Positions 43,181 to 52,788 of a stretch of DNA of 64,000 nt are shown here, piece after piece; positions within the stretch are counted from its first letter, which is position 1, and every line of letters starts with the position of its first letter. The notes beneath the pieces are model-generated. The model saw only the letters and a program-made list of their open reading frames with translations, had not been told where the DNA came from and did no database searches. The DNA comes from Acetobacter cibinongensis (GTDB lineage: Bacteria; Pseudomonadota; Alphaproteobacteria; Acetobacterales; Acetobacteraceae). The translations under genes were made by a program, and so were the position numbers. The DNA lies in NCBI RefSeq assembly GCF_000963925.1, contig NZ_BAMV01000018.1, positions 62,001-126,000 of the forward strand, read 5' to 3'.

Positions 43181-45061
43181 TTAAGACTGTAGCCGCGCCG
43201 GACGAGCAAATCGGACAAAGCCCTTAACAAAATCTGCCAGACTGTTCGTTGCCGAATCAACATTATTCGCACTGGTTTTCAGATGCAGGGCAGGAGCATG
43301 CGGTGCTTCGTAAGGCGCATCAATTCCCGTAAAGTTCGCAATCTTTCCCTGCCGTGCCGCAGCATAAAGCCCTTTGGGGTCGCGTTGCTCACACACAGAA
43401 AGATCGGCATCGACAAACACTTCCTGAAAGCCTTCGCCTATGATCTGCTTTGCAAGCAAACGGTCTGACTGGAGGGGTGAAATCAGAGCCACCAACACAA
43501 CCTGCCCAGCGTCTTGCAGAATCCGCGCGACTTCTGCGGCACGACGGACGTTTTCGGTACGGTCTGCTTCGCTAAAGCCAAGATCCTTGCACAGACCGGC
43601 GCGAAGTGTGTCACCATCCAGCACACTCACATTGAGCCCTTGCGCAAAAAGCTGCGACTCAGCGCTCCGTGCCACTGTGCTTTTCCCGGCGCCAGACAGC
43701 CCTGTAAGCCAGAATACAGCCCCTTTGTGCCCATGAGACCGTGTGCGGTCTACGGCACTGACATGGCTGCCAGTGGGGTGGATAACGGTCTCTCCCGCTT
43801 GCGTTAGAGCCGCACCAATAAGCGGTGCGCCACCTACAATACGCTGGTGCCGGTCAACAAGCACACCGCGACCATCCGCAGTGCCGGGTGCAAAAGCATC
43901 AAATTGTATGGTTTCGGAAGCAGCCAGCGTAATTTCAGCAAAGCCTTCAGCCGCCACTTCGTCTCCCTGATGGGCTGTCAGGTTTTCAAGGTCCAGCACA
44001 GTATCAATGGACGCAACGGTTACCGTATGTTCTGCCGTTGCCAGACGGAGCTTGAATGTCTCCCCAACGCGCAAGGGTTCCTGACGCAACCAGAACAACC
44101 GTGTTTTAACCCGAGCCGCTTCAACAGGTGCGTTGTCCGGAAGATACAAAATGTCCCCCCGGTCAGGAATGACGTCTGGCTCCAGAGTGATGGCAACAGA
44201 CTGGCCCGCAACAGCCGAGATCTGCGGTGCTGTATGCCAGCTTTCGACAGATGCAATACGGGCACGGGTTTTCTGTGTGCCTATAACGATAGTGTCTCCA
44301 ACACGGACACACCCGCGCTCTATGCGCCCGGCGACATAACGCTTGTCACCAAAACGATAGACATCTTGCACTGGCAGGCGCAGCGGCAGTTCTGTGCGGG
44401 ATTCAGGTGAGGGGACCTGTGCCAGAACTTCCGTCAGGGTCGGCCCTTTATACCAAGCTGTCCGCTCAGAGCGCGTTGCAATATTATCGCCATCCCGCGC
44501 AGAGGCTGGAACAAATACAGCCGCCTTAAGATCAAGCTTTGCCAGAAGCTCCCCGACAGAATCTTGCACGGCCTCAATCTTTTGCTGGTCAAAGTCCAGC
44601 AGGTCCACCTTATTGAGCAGAACAATAACGTGCCGAATACCAATCAAATGCAGCAGCATGGCGTGGCGGCGCGTCTGCTCACGCGCACCCTCAGCAGCAT
44701 CGACGACCAAAACGGCGGCTTCCGCATCTGCAGCACCGGTGATCATATTCCGTAAAAACTGCCGATGCCCGGGAGCGTCTACAATCACGAACTCACGCTG
44801 GCCAAGCTGGAAAGGGATACGGGTGGAATCAACCGTAACGCCTTGATCACGCTCAATCTGCAATGAATCGAGCAGGAAGCTCCACTCTATTTTCAAACCA
44901 CGTTTTTTGGAGGACTCAATAATCTGGGCAACTTTGCCGTCCTGAAGATTGTCCGTGTCGTGCAGCAGACGCCCTATGAGGGTCGACTTACCATGGTCCA
45001 CATGCCCGACAATCACGATAGGAGTGGCGGCCTCGTGAGATTTTAAAGAACTTTGTGTCAT
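43181..45061 (-). CDS. cysNC: Bifunctional sulfate adenylyltransferase subunit 1 / adenylylsulfate kinase (CysNC)
   Basis: A 626-residue fusion. The N-terminal CysN GTPase has GHVDHGKST at 19-27, DAPGHRQFL and NKVDLLD, and with CysD makes APS from sulfate and ATP. The C-terminal CysC kinase begins about residue 450, with P-loop GLSGAGKST at 454-462, DGDTLRAGL and the phosphorylated-type Ser in LISPLQSDR, and makes PAPS. ATG 45061 is chosen over an earlier frame start because it fits the family and directly follows cysD by 25 bp. Confidence 0.94.
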   Translation of the reverse strand: MTQSSLKSHEAATPIVIVGHVDHGKSTLIGRLLHDTDNLQDGKVAQIIESSKKRGLKIEWSFLLDSLQIERDQGVTVDSTRIPFQLGQREFVIVDAPGHRQFLRNMITGAADAEAAVLVVDAAEGAREQTRRHAMLLHLIGIRHVIVLLNKVDLLDFDQQKIEAVQDSVGELLAKLDLKAAVFVPASARDGDNIATRSERTAWYKGPTLTEVLAQVPSPESRTELPLRLPVQDVYRFGDKRYVAGRIERGCVRVGDTIVIGTQKTRARIASVESWHTAPQISAVAGQSVAITLEPDVIPDRGDILYLPDNAPVEAARVKTRLFWLRQEPLRVGETFKLRLATAEHTVTVASIDTVLDLENLTAHQGDEVAAEGFAEITLAASETIQFDAFAPGTADGRGVLVDRHQRIVGGAPLIGAALTQAGETVIHPTGSHVSAVDRTRSHGHKGAVFWLTGLSGAGKSTVARSAESQLFAQGLNVSVLDGDTLRAGLCKDLGFSEADRTENVRRAAEVARILQDAGQVVLVALISPLQSDRLLAKQIIGEGFQEVFVDADLSVCEQRDPKGLYAAARQGKIANFTGIDAPYEAPHAPALHLKTSANNVDSATNSLADFVKGFVRFARPARLQS

Positions 45062-45086
45062 TGTCTCTTTTCCCAGTCCGCAAATC

Positions 45087-45881
45087 TCAGAGGTAGCCAG
45101 CAACGCGCAAGCGTTCGAACGCATCTTCAGACTCATGGTCCATGGCCCGACCAGACCGCTCAGATGTACGTGTGGTTTCGAGTTCCGCAATCACTTCAGC
45201 GAGCGTTGCGGCATTACTCTCAACAGGGTTTGTAATGTCCTGATCGCCCAAAGAGCGGTAGCGCTTGCCATTTTTGGCAAAATACAGGTCAACCAGCGGA
45301 ATACCCTCGCGCTCTATGTAGCGCCAGATATCAATTTCACGCCATGAAAGGAGCGGGTGCACACGAATATGCATACCTTCTTCGTGAGGCGTTGCGTACT
45401 GGTCCCAAAATTCGGGCGGCTGATTTCGGATATCCCATTTATGGCTGGCTCCGCGAGGGCTGAAAACACGCTCTTTCGCCCGTGTTCCTTGCTCATCCCG
45501 TCGAATACCGGCGATAACACCTTGCAAGCGATGCTTCTCGATCATGGCAGCAAGGCCTGCTGTCTTACGGGCTGCGGACCGGGCAGCGGGTGGCAGAGAC
45601 GGGTCCATTTCCTCTACGGGCGGGCAATCGCCAAGCAACAACTCAAGATCCCATTTCTTGGTGTATTCGTCACGGAACTGGTACATTTCCGGAAACTTCT
45701 TGCCGGTATCCACATGCATGACGGGGAAGGGTACGCGGCCAAGAAACGCCTTTTTAGCCAGCCAGACCATCACGTTTGAATCTTTCCCCAAGGACCACAG
45801 CATGGCCAGTGGGCGGAGCTTGCGATAGGCCTCGCGCAGAATGAAAATACTTTGCGCTTCAAGCTGATCAAGATGGTCCAT
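45087..45881 (-). CDS. cysD: Sulfate adenylyltransferase subunit 2
   Basis: CysD is the PP-loop ATP sulfurylase subunit that works with CysN. The roughly 264-residue protein starts [19 protein letters not shown], has the PP-loop [21 protein letters not shown], and [24 protein letters not shown] at 45893 is in frame; ATG 45881 is the family start. It lies 49 bp after cysH. Confidence 0.95.
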   Translation of the reverse strand: MDHLDQLEAQSIFILREAYRKLRPLAMLWSLGKDSNVMVWLAKKAFLGRVPFPVMHVDTGKKFPEMYQFRDEYTKKWDLELLLGDCPPVEEMDPSLPPAARSAARKTAGLAAMIEKHRLQGVIAGIRRDEQGTRAKERVFSPRGASHKWDIRNQPPEFWDQYATPHEEGMHIRVHPLLSWREIDIWRYIEREGIPLVDLYFAKNGKRYRSLGDQDITNPVESNAATLAEVIAELETTRTSERSGRAMDHESEDAFERLRVAGYL

Positions 45882-45930
45882 GGTATATTTCAAACCTGTG
45901 TTGGTAATCAGTGATAGTCGTTATGCAAGG

Positions 45931-46617
45931 TCAGCCTGCGGTATGAATGCCACATTCTGTTTTGGACAAACCCGTCCAGCGGCCTGACCGGGCATCCTGA
46001 CCGTTTTCCACGGGCCGGGTGCACACCGCGCAGCCTATGGAAGGATAGCCATGTTCCACCAAGGGGTGCGGCGGTAGGCCTCTACGCTTCATTTCAGCCG
46101 TAATCTGATCAGCCGTCCAATGAGCAAGGGGGTTCAAACGAAGTTGCCCGTCGGGTTTTTCTTCTACAACTTGCAGCGTTGTCCGGGTTGATGCCTGAAC
46201 ACGCTTCCGGCCTGTGACAAGGGTCGAAAAAGGTTGCGTTGCGGCCTTCAGGGGCTCCACCTTGCGCAGAGCACAGCATGCATCCGGGTCAAACGCCCAG
46301 AGTTCACCCATTGGGTCCCGGTCTGCAAGTTGTGAGGGTTCGGGGGCCACATCAATGACGTGTCGCAAGCCAAGAAAACGGGCCAGTTCAGCACGATACA
46401 GCAAGGTTTCGGGAAAATGCTTTCCAGTTTCCAAAAACAGCACAGGAAGATCAGCATTGGCTTCTGCAACAAGCGCCAGCAACAGCGCTGACTCAGCGCC
46501 AAAAGAAGACAGCACGGCGATGTCATCAGGCAACAGCCTAGATGCGCGCTCCAGAAGGCTTACTGGATCATTTTCTACAGACCGTAACTGTACTATGATT
46601 TTCTCGTTACTAGACAT
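45931..46617 (-). CDS. cysH: Adenylylsulfate (APS) reductase, thioredoxin-dependent CysH
   Basis: A 228-residue PP-loop reductase. The pair Cys114-Cys115 in CCALRKVEPL and Cys196/Cys199 in GCAVCT are the [4Fe-4S] ligands that mark APS reductases rather than E. coli-type PAPS reductases; Cys222 in TECGIH is the catalytic cysteine. It yields sulfite from APS with thioredoxin. It is the first gene of the cysH-cysD-cysNC-cysTWA run, downstream of a 521-bp AT-rich region. Confidence 0.93.
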   Translation of the reverse strand: MSSNEKIIVQLRSVENDPVSLLERASRLLPDDIAVLSSFGAESALLLALVAEANADLPVLFLETGKHFPETLLYRAELARFLGLRHVIDVAPEPSQLADRDPMGELWAFDPDACCALRKVEPLKAATQPFSTLVTGRKRVQASTRTTLQVVEEKPDGQLRLNPLAHWTADQITAEMKRRGLPPHPLVEHGYPSIGCAVCTRPVENGQDARSGRWTGLSKTECGIHTAG

Positions 46618-46820
46618 TTACGACCCATAGCCGTGGAAAACAGAAACTTTCTAAGCCACACATATAAGCGTGATATAATTATTTCAATAGCACTAAATAT
46701 CACAAAAATTGTTATTCCGGTCAGAATACACCCCAAACAGCACGAAATAAGAAAGTGGCATGCCTTCATATTTTCTACGATATCTTTGCGCAATTATATC
46801 AAAAATTACATATACGCGCA

Positions 46821-46863
46821 GTAGAGTGCAGGGCTGCATCCCGGTTGCTGGTTCAAATCTGGT
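46821..46863 (+). pseudogene. Decayed tRNA-like fragment (D-arm remnant to T-arm)
   Basis: GTAGAGTGCAGGGCTG (46821-46836) looks like the 3' part of a D-arm and an anticodon arm, and GCTGGTTCAAATCTGGT (46847-46863) contains the exact T-loop consensus GTTCAAATC. The T-stem keeps only two Watson-Crick pairs plus three G-U, the anticodon stem is broken, and no acceptor stem matches. It cannot be a functional tRNA. A relic of a tRNA or of an element's attachment copy is the simplest reading. Confidence 0.4.
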
Positions 46864-47063
46864 GAACTTACGCGGCACCGTTATGGGCCGTTACGCAGCT
46901 ACGCGCTCCAATCCGTCCGCCCAAACAAACAACTCGGCCTGAATTCTGATATGCGTTTACAATTATTGTTCGACTGTCTTAGCGGCGCGCCAGTAGAAAA
47001 CTCCAAGCCAACATCCAGGCTGCGCAAGGAATGGCAAATCCCGGCGTCACGTTATTTAGTTGG

Positions 47064-47079
47064 CATAATATATATTATG
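47064..47079. repeat. Perfect 16-bp AT-rich palindrome
   Basis: CATAATATATATTATG equals its own reverse complement. It lies 60 bp beyond the 3' end of the DUF333 gene; its role is unknown. Confidence 0.45.
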
Positions 47080-47098
47080 GGATTTTTATTGCAGCCAG

Positions 47099-47124
47099 TG
47101 CAGGGAACCTTAAAGCTCCCTGCA
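47099..47124 (-). terminator. Hairpin downstream of the DUF333 lipoprotein gene
   Basis: TGCAGGGA (47099-47106) pairs perfectly with TCCCTGCA (47117-47124) around a 10-nt loop, 15 bp past the minus-strand stop. No immediate U-tract, so termination is plausible rather than certain. Confidence 0.5.
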
Positions 47125-47138
47125 TGCGCTCGGCTGTC

Positions 47139-47423
47139 TTATCCGTTTGATGGTTTGGGGTTGTCTCTGCGAAAGAGCGCCCATTCTTCGCTAACAGACC
47201 CATCCGGCAAGCGGCAGAAATTGACCTGCCCCTTTTTGTCCTCATAGCGCGTCTCTATTTTCCCGCCCTTTTTGACGCAATATAATGTTGCGGGATTGGG
47301 CATACGGATCGGCCTTACACGCTGTGTAGAGCGATCTTCTTGCGTGTGGCTACATGCAGCCGCCGTCCCGAGCAAAGTGAGCATCATAGCTCCCTGAGCA
47401 AATCGAGTTACTATTTTCGCCAT
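47139..47423 (-). CDS. DUF333 small putative lipoprotein
   Basis: A 94-residue protein with a hydrophobic N-terminus ending TAAAC (Cys24, a slightly atypical lipobox) and a DUF333 domain: NPATLYCVKKGGKIETRY followed by CRLPDGSVSEEWALFR, with the two conserved cysteines. DUF333 proteins are small envelope proteins, sometimes labelled putative hemolysins without good evidence. AAGGAG about 8 nt upstream supports the ATG. It is divergent from bioB across 174 bp. Confidence 0.85.
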   Translation of the reverse strand: MAKIVTRFAQGAMMLTLLGTAAACSHTQEDRSTQRVRPIRMPNPATLYCVKKGGKIETRYEDKKGQVNFCRLPDGSVSEEWALFRRDNPKPSNG

Positions 47424-47597
47424 CAGGCTTACTCCTTAAATTCAGTCTATTTTTCTCTGCTCAGTGTAATCTTATTTTACGTTCAATGTCATCTTGTCCT
47501 ATAGCGAGCGTAGATGACGCATACTGTCTGGCATTTATGCTGCAAAAGACGTATGCTCATAGTATTCCTGTTTTCATCAAAAGTTCGGTCCCGCCCC

Positions 47598-48608
47598 ATG
47601 CCTGATGGTTCATCTCCTGTCGCTCGCCCCTCTTCCAGTGTCGAAGTCCGTAATGACTGGACCGTTCCTGAAATTCAGGCGCTTCTTGATCTGCCTTTTC
47701 CTGAACTGATGTTCCGGGCTCAATCTCTTCATCGTTTGTCCTTTGACCCGACAGATATTCAGATCTCCACCCTGCTTTCCATCAAAACAGGTGGCTGCCC
47801 GGAAGACTGCGCTTATTGCCCGCAAAGCGCACGCCATGAAGATAGCGTTAAAGCTGACCGCCTGATGGCCGTGGAAAAAGTTCTTACGGAAGCAAAAAAG
47901 GCTCGTGATGCAGGCGCTAGCCGTTTCTGCATGGGTGCCGCCTGGCGCTCTCCGAAAGACCATGACCTGGAGACGGTCTGTGCCATGGTGGAAGGCGTCA
48001 AGGGACTGGGGCTGGAAACCTGTGTCACGTTAGGCATGCTGGACGCCGGTCAGGCTGGCCGCCTGAAGGACGCCGGTCTGGATTACTATAATCACAATCT
48101 TGATACCTCCCCCGAATATTACGGCGAGATTATCACCACACGGACATACCAAGACCGACTGGATACCCTCTCCAATGTTCGCGATGCTGGTATCAATGTT
48201 TGCTGTGGTGGCATTGTCGGAATGGGTGAAAATGAAACAGACCGTGCTGGCTTGATTGCTGCATTGGCCACGCTGCCTACTCACCCGGAGAGCGTTCCCA
48301 TAAATCTTCTGGTGCGCGTAAAAGGTACACCTTTGGGCGATGCGGAAGAAATTGACCCGCTTGACTTCGTTCGCATGATCGCAGCGGCACGTATTACCAT
48401 GCCAAAAAGCCGCGTTCGTCTGGCCGCAGGGCGCGAGAACATGAGTGACGAAACCCAGGCTCTTTGCTTCCTGGCTGGTGCAAATTCCATTTTCTATGGG
48501 GAACGCCTTCTGACCACCCCCAACCCGCAGGCGCAGCGGGACCGTAACTTGCTCGATCGTTTGGGAATGCATACGACAGGTATTGGGCTTGACGCTGTTC
48601 AGGCCTGA
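47598..48608 (+). CDS. bioB: Biotin synthase
   Basis: Radical-SAM enzyme inserting sulfur into dethiobiotin. The SAM-cluster motif is Cys67, Cys71 and Cys74 ([13 protein letters not shown]); later [18 protein letters not shown] and AAGRENMS are typical BioB blocks. From ATG 47598 ([11 protein letters not shown]) it has 336 residues. Upstream in-frame starts (47514, 47553) are possible but give an unusual hydrophobic extension; none has a strong ribosome site. queE follows after 28 bp. No other bio genes are in the window. Confidence 0.93.
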   Translation: MPDGSSPVARPSSSVEVRNDWTVPEIQALLDLPFPELMFRAQSLHRLSFDPTDIQISTLLSIKTGGCPEDCAYCPQSARHEDSVKADRLMAVEKVLTEAKKARDAGASRFCMGAAWRSPKDHDLETVCAMVEGVKGLGLETCVTLGMLDAGQAGRLKDAGLDYYNHNLDTSPEYYGEIITTRTYQDRLDTLSNVRDAGINVCCGGIVGMGENETDRAGLIAALATLPTHPESVPINLLVRVKGTPLGDAEEIDPLDFVRMIAAARITMPKSRVRLAAGRENMSDETQALCFLAGANSIFYGERLLTTPNPQAQRDRNLLDRLGMHTTGIGLDAVQA

Positions 48609-48636
48609 GACACTCCTGCAAATAACAACCTGACAC

Positions 48637-49272
48637 ATGACATATTCTGTTAAGGAAGTGTTCCTCACGCTTCAGGGTGAAGGGGGACAAGCTGGCCGCG
48701 CCGCTATATTCTGCCGTTTTACAGGGTGTAACCTCTGGTCCGGTCGTGAGGCTGATCGCGCTACCGCCATATGCCAATTCTGTGACACTGATTTTATCGG
48801 GACAGATGGTGACGGTGGCGGCAAGTTTCCGACGGCTGATGATCTGGCCGCCCACATCAATGCGTTATGGCCGCAGTCAGACATAGACCATAAGTTGGTT
48901 GTTTTTACGGGTGGTGAACCCCTGCTCCAGCTTGACGACACGCTCATTCAAGCCATGCATCAGGCTGGCTTCAAAATCGCGGTTGAAAGCAACGGGACCG
49001 TTCAGGCGCCAGAGGGTATTGACTGGCTTTGTATCAGCCCCAAAGCGGGTGGAGAGCTTGTTCAAACTCAGGGCACGGAACTTAAATTGGTCTATCCTCA
49101 AAGCGGCATAGACCCGGCCTCACTCGAAACTCTGGATTTTCAGCAGTTCTGGCTACAACCTATGGATGGTCCCAATCAGGCAGATAATCTGCAGGCCGCC
49201 ATTCGTTACTGCTTAAAGCACCCTAAATGGGGCCTCTCGCTCCAGACACATAAACTCACTGGTATTCCCTAA
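48637..49272 (+). CDS. queE: 7-carboxy-7-deazaguanine synthase
   Basis: Radical-SAM ring contraction from 6-carboxytetrahydropterin to CDG in the queuosine pathway. The 211-residue protein shows FLTLQGEGGQAGRAAIFCRFTG, and the cluster cysteines C31, C46 and C49 spaced CX14CX2C, the QueE variant with an insert in the usual CX3CX2C motif. It starts the queE-queC-queD set. Confidence 0.94.
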   Translation: MTYSVKEVFLTLQGEGGQAGRAAIFCRFTGCNLWSGREADRATAICQFCDTDFIGTDGDGGGKFPTADDLAAHINALWPQSDIDHKLVVFTGGEPLLQLDDTLIQAMHQAGFKIAVESNGTVQAPEGIDWLCISPKAGGELVQTQGTELKLVYPQSGIDPASLETLDFQQFWLQPMDGPNQADNLQAAIRYCLKHPKWGLSLQTHKLTGIP

Positions 49273-49275
49273 GTT

Positions 49276-50013
49276 ATGGCCTTTCCAGAACACGCACAAA
49301 CGGAATCAGCTCTTGTTCTCTTCTCTGGTGGGCAGGATTCCGCGACATGTCTTGCTTGGGCACTTGCTCGGTTTGGTCGGGTTGAGACCTTGGGTTTTGA
49401 TTATGGGCAACGCCACGGCATAGAGTTGACCTGCCGGGAAACGCTACGAGAGGGTTTGAAGACTCAGAATGCACTATGGGCCGACAAGCTGGGCATGGAC
49501 CACACGCTTGCTCTGGATGCTCTTGGGCAAGTTTCGGAAACAGCACTGACCCGTGATGCTGAAATTGCGATGGCAGACGGAGGGTTACCCAATACGTTTG
49601 TACCCGGCCGGAACATTATTTTTCTCACCTTTGCCGCAGCGCTGGCTGCCAGGCGGGGTATTCGGCACATCGTGACGGGTGTGTGTGAGACAGATTATTC
49701 CGGTTACCCAGATTGTCGGGATGACACAATAAAAGCGGTACAGGTTGCTCTCAACCTTGGCATGGATACACGGTTTGTCCTGCATACCCCTCTTATGTGG
49801 ATCAATAAGGCTGAAACATGGGCGTTAGCGGAAGAACTGGGCGGGGATGATCTTGTGACCCTAGTTAACCGGGAAAGCCACACCTGTTATCTTGGGGACC
49901 GCACAACGCCTGTTCACCCATGGGGCCATGGATGCGGCCACTGCCCAGCCTGTGAGCTGCGGCGGGCTGGCTGGGAAGATTATTGCGCCAAAAAGGCTGG
50001 CCAGCATGCCTGA
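49276..50013 (+). CDS. queC: 7-cyano-7-deazaguanine (preQ0) synthase
   Basis: QueC converts CDG to preQ0 with ammonia and ATP. The 245-residue protein has PP-loop SGGQDSAT at 17-24, PGRNIIFLT, and a zinc site with Cys204, Cys220, Cys223 and Cys226 near the C-terminus (CGHCPAC). It starts 3 bp after queE and overlaps queD by 8 nt. Confidence 0.96.
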   Translation: MAFPEHAQTESALVLFSGGQDSATCLAWALARFGRVETLGFDYGQRHGIELTCRETLREGLKTQNALWADKLGMDHTLALDALGQVSETALTRDAEIAMADGGLPNTFVPGRNIIFLTFAAALAARRGIRHIVTGVCETDYSGYPDCRDDTIKAVQVALNLGMDTRFVLHTPLMWINKAETWALAEELGGDDLVTLVNRESHTCYLGDRTTPVHPWGHGCGHCPACELRRAGWEDYCAKKAGQHA

Positions 50014-50539
50014 CCTGGTTTTTACCCGGCGCTTTTCCATGGGCCACCGCTTGATTCATGGCGCGAGCGAGACCTGCGCCCTGCCCCATGGCCACAACGA
50101 ATTTGTAACTGTTAAACTGTCTGCGACAAACCCCGTACGGTTGGATGGGCATGGCAACATGCCGGTATCTTTCCAGCGGGCAAAGTCGACCTGGCACCGT
50201 TTTGTAGATGAAAAACTGGACCATGCACTGCAACTTGCCGAGGATGATCCTCTGCTGGAGTGGTTTAGACAGCATGAACCCGAGCGTGCGCGCCGCATTG
50301 TGGTAACGCCAGGTGACCCTACAACCGAGCTCATGGTCTGCCTGCTTATGGCAAAAATAAACGCATTTTTGCTGGCGGATGAAAACCTACTGAAATGCGT
50401 AGAAGTTTCTTTGCAGGAAACCCCGACAAACACTGTAACTTTTAGCGGAAATCCTCAGGACTTCCTGCCTAGCCCGCGGCCATCCGCACTGTGCTGGTGG
50501 TATCGCCCAGACATGTCGATCTCTGACTTTACACAATAA
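50006..50539 (+). CDS. queD: 6-carboxytetrahydropterin synthase
   Basis: QueD makes 6-carboxytetrahydropterin from dihydroneopterin triphosphate, the step before QueE. Zinc ligands H14 (SMGHRL), H28 and H30 (PHGHNEF) and catalytic C24 are present. At 177 residues it is longer than the roughly 120-residue E. coli form, with inserted sequence in the middle and at the C-terminus. ATG 50006 lies inside queC; the frame is open further upstream but the family N-terminus fixes the start. Confidence 0.92.
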   Translation: MPDLVFTRRFSMGHRLIHGASETCALPHGHNEFVTVKLSATNPVRLDGHGNMPVSFQRAKSTWHRFVDEKLDHALQLAEDDPLLEWFRQHEPERARRIVVTPGDPTTELMVCLLMAKINAFLLADENLLKCVEVSLQETPTNTVTFSGNPQDFLPSPRPSALCWWYRPDMSISDFTQ

Positions 50540-50551
50540 CACTTGGTTGTT

Positions 50552-50576
50552 TGTGCGGCGCTTTATTCGCCGCACA
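50552..50576. terminator. Terminator-like hairpin between queD and mqo
   Basis: TGTGCGGCG (50552-50560) and CGCCGCACA (50568-50576) form a perfect 9-bp GC-rich stem with a 7-nt loop between convergent genes. U-tracts on either side are weak. Confidence 0.65.
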
Positions 50577-50595
50577 TTACCTTTAATGAGACTGC

Positions 50596-52095
50596 TTACA
50601 GATCTTGCAGTTTCAAAGTCTGCGTCGTTTTGTCGCGCAGCGTCTTACACAAATCCAGATTATCCGACAGTTTTTGACCATATGACGGGACCATAGCTTT
50701 CAGCTTTGGCTCCCACTCAGCCAGTTTGCTGGCAAAGCATTTCTCTAGAACTGTCAGCATAATTGGGGCTGCGGTGGAGGCGCCCGGTGACGCTCCCAGC
50801 AATGCGGCAATAGAGCCATCTTTGCTGGCGACCACTTCAGTCCCAAATTGCAGGACGCCACCCTTTTTGGCATCTTTCTTGATAACCTGAACGCGCTGAC
50901 CGGCAGTTACCAGTTCCCAGTCTTCCGATTTGGCATCTGGTACAAAATCTCGCAGGGCATTCATGCGCTCATCATTGGACTGCATCACCTGTTGAATCAG
51001 ATAGCGCGTGAGCGGCCAGTTGTCTTTTGCAACGGCCAGCATTGCCCCCAGGTTTCCACCATTGATGGACTTAGGCAGGTCCATCAATGATCCCTGCTTC
51101 AGGAAGCGCGTAGAGAACCCTGCATACGGACCGAACAGTAGAGCCCGTTGACCATTGATAACGCGCGTATCCAAATGAGGAACGGACATGGGCGGCGCAC
51201 CAACTGAGGCCTTGCCGTACACCTTGGCATGGTGTTGAGAAATAATGTCCGGGTTTTTGCACCGCAGGAACTGGCCGCTTACAGGGAAACCTCCAACACC
51301 GCGTGCTTCGGGAATACCGCTTTTCTGTAAAAGGGGAAGAGCGCCACCGCCACCACCAACAAAAACAAATTTTGCTTTCACGGTACGCTGCGTATTCTGG
51401 CGTAAATCCTGCACTTTAACGTGCCATAAACCGTCAGGCTCCTTTTTAAGGTCCAGCACTTCATGGCGTGTATGGAGTGTACAGGCTGGCGTGCTGGCCA
51501 AATATCCAAACAGTAAGCGCGTCAAAGCCCCAAAATTAACATCTGTTCCATTCAGGCTACGCGTCACAGCCAATTTTTGGCCGGGTTTGCGCGCCTTCAT
51601 AACCAGAGGCATCCATTGGGCTAACTGAGCAGGATCTTCCGAATACTCCATTCCTTCAAACAGCGGATGCTGGCTTAACGCTTCATAGCGCTTACGCAGA
51701 AACTCAGTATTCGCGTCCCCCCATACAAAGCTCATATGCGGGACAGGAGTAATGAAGTCACGGGGGTTAGCAACAATCCCGGTTTCAGCGAGATAACTCC
51801 AGAACTGACGGGAGACCTGAAAGGCTTCGTTAACCACAACGGCCTTGCTGATATCAACGTGGCCGTCGGCTTGTTGGGGCGTGTAATTCAGTTCACATAA
51901 GGCGGAATGGCCTGTTCCAGCATTGTTCCACGCATCCGAACTTTCTTCCGCTACGTTATCAAGGCGCTCAAAAATGCTGATGCTCCAGTCAGGCTGAAGC
52001 TGCCGCAAAAAAGCGCCTAATGTGGCACTCATAACGCCGCCGCCAATTAGCACGACATCAGCAGAAGAAGCGGTACCGGTAGTAATGGAACTCAT
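50596..52095 (-). CDS. mqo: Malate:quinone oxidoreductase
   Basis: A 499-residue FAD-dependent peripheral membrane enzyme oxidising malate to oxaloacetate and reducing quinone, a TCA-cycle step that replaces malate dehydrogenase in acetic acid bacteria. FAD motif VVLIGGGVMSATLG near 14-27, WNNAGTGHSALCELNYTP, and the late LLGASPGASTAAPIML are typical. Start ATG 52095 has GGAGACC about 7 nt upstream. It is divergent from osmC over 260 bp. Confidence 0.95.
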   Translation of the reverse strand: MSSITTGTASSADVVLIGGGVMSATLGAFLRQLQPDWSISIFERLDNVAEESSDAWNNAGTGHSALCELNYTPQQADGHVDISKAVVVNEAFQVSRQFWSYLAETGIVANPRDFITPVPHMSFVWGDANTEFLRKRYEALSQHPLFEGMEYSEDPAQLAQWMPLVMKARKPGQKLAVTRSLNGTDVNFGALTRLLFGYLASTPACTLHTRHEVLDLKKEPDGLWHVKVQDLRQNTQRTVKAKFVFVGGGGGALPLLQKSGIPEARGVGGFPVSGQFLRCKNPDIISQHHAKVYGKASVGAPPMSVPHLDTRVINGQRALLFGPYAGFSTRFLKQGSLMDLPKSINGGNLGAMLAVAKDNWPLTRYLIQQVMQSNDERMNALRDFVPDAKSEDWELVTAGQRVQVIKKDAKKGGVLQFGTEVVASKDGSIAALLGASPGASTAAPIMLTVLEKCFASKLAEWEPKLKAMVPSYGQKLSDNLDLCKTLRDKTTQTLKLQDL

Positions 52096-52355
52096 TCTTG
52101 GTCTCCGAATATTCAATTCCGCCCCGTTGCTCAGGCAAAGACTGTGCATGGCTGACTGGAGCCATGCCCCGCTTCACACATACATGCAAGCTGCCAAAAT
52201 GGGAGAACTGCCTGTAGAAGTCCTCTTATGACACAGCTTTGCGGGCACGTTCTCCTCATCTCTCCGAGAGCGCAGCAGCAATGCACTGAACTCTTATCGA
52301 AAAGCAGCGTTATTTTGCACAGTCCAACCTGACGAGCGATAGAGAGGAAGAGAGT

Positions 52356-52787
52356 ATGACCATTCATAAATACGGAACAGCACATTGGGAAGGCAGCATA
52401 AAGGAAGGCAAAGGCACGGTTTCAACAGAAAGCCATGCTCTGGACAATCAACCTTATGGCTTCAACACCCGCTTTGAAGGGAAGCCGGGCACAAACCCTG
52501 AAGAACTTCTGGGCGCTGCACATGCGGCCTGCTTTTCCATGGCTCTGTCGCTCATCTTGGGAGAAGCCAAGCTGACAGCCCAGTCCATAGATACCAAAGC
52601 GGTGGTCAGCCTTGATAAAACAGATGGCGGTTTTGAAATAAGCGCTGTTGCCCTGACACTAAAAGCCAACGTACCAGGTGCAACTCAGGAGCAGTTTCTT
52701 GAACTGGCAAACAAAGCCAAGACGGGCTGCCCTGTTTCTAAACTGTTCAAGGCAACAATCACGCTCGATGCACAGCTTGTGGGCTGA
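52356..52787 (+). CDS. osmC: Osmotically inducible peroxiredoxin OsmC
   Basis: A 143-residue thiol peroxidase reducing organic hydroperoxides. MTIHKYGTAHWEG, PYGFNTRFEG and GTNPEELLGAAHAACFSMAL are close to E. coli OsmC; reactive Cys59 and resolving Cys125 (GCPVSK) are both present. AGAGGAAGAG precedes the ATG. It ends 1 bp from the convergent aroC stop. Confidence 0.94.
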   Translation: MTIHKYGTAHWEGSIKEGKGTVSTESHALDNQPYGFNTRFEGKPGTNPEELLGAAHAACFSMALSLILGEAKLTAQSIDTKAVVSLDKTDGGFEISAVALTLKANVPGATQEQFLELANKAKTGCPVSKLFKATITLDAQLVG

Positions 52788-52788
52788 A

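Larger units (their letters stand above)
46618..47138. other. AT-rich intergenic region upstream of cysH
   Basis: This 521-bp gap, the largest in the window, is visibly AT-richer than its surroundings to about 46830. It contains the presumed cysH promoter; an inverted repeat GTGATAT (46670-46676) / ATATCAC (46697-46703); a smaller TATTC-N6-GAATA palindrome (46713-46728); a tRNA-like fragment; a 16-bp palindrome; and a hairpin near the DUF333 3' end. No credible coding frame is seen. Confidence 0.6.

Noticed and set aside
46633-46824. 63-codon AT-rich frame near cysH
   Set aside because: Composition matches the AT-rich non-coding stretch; no ribosome site and no recognisable features.
46951-47247. 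98-codon plus-strand frame in the cysH-DUF333 gap
   Set aside because: Its 3' half is antisense to the DUF333 gene, it crosses two inverted repeats and has no ribosome site.
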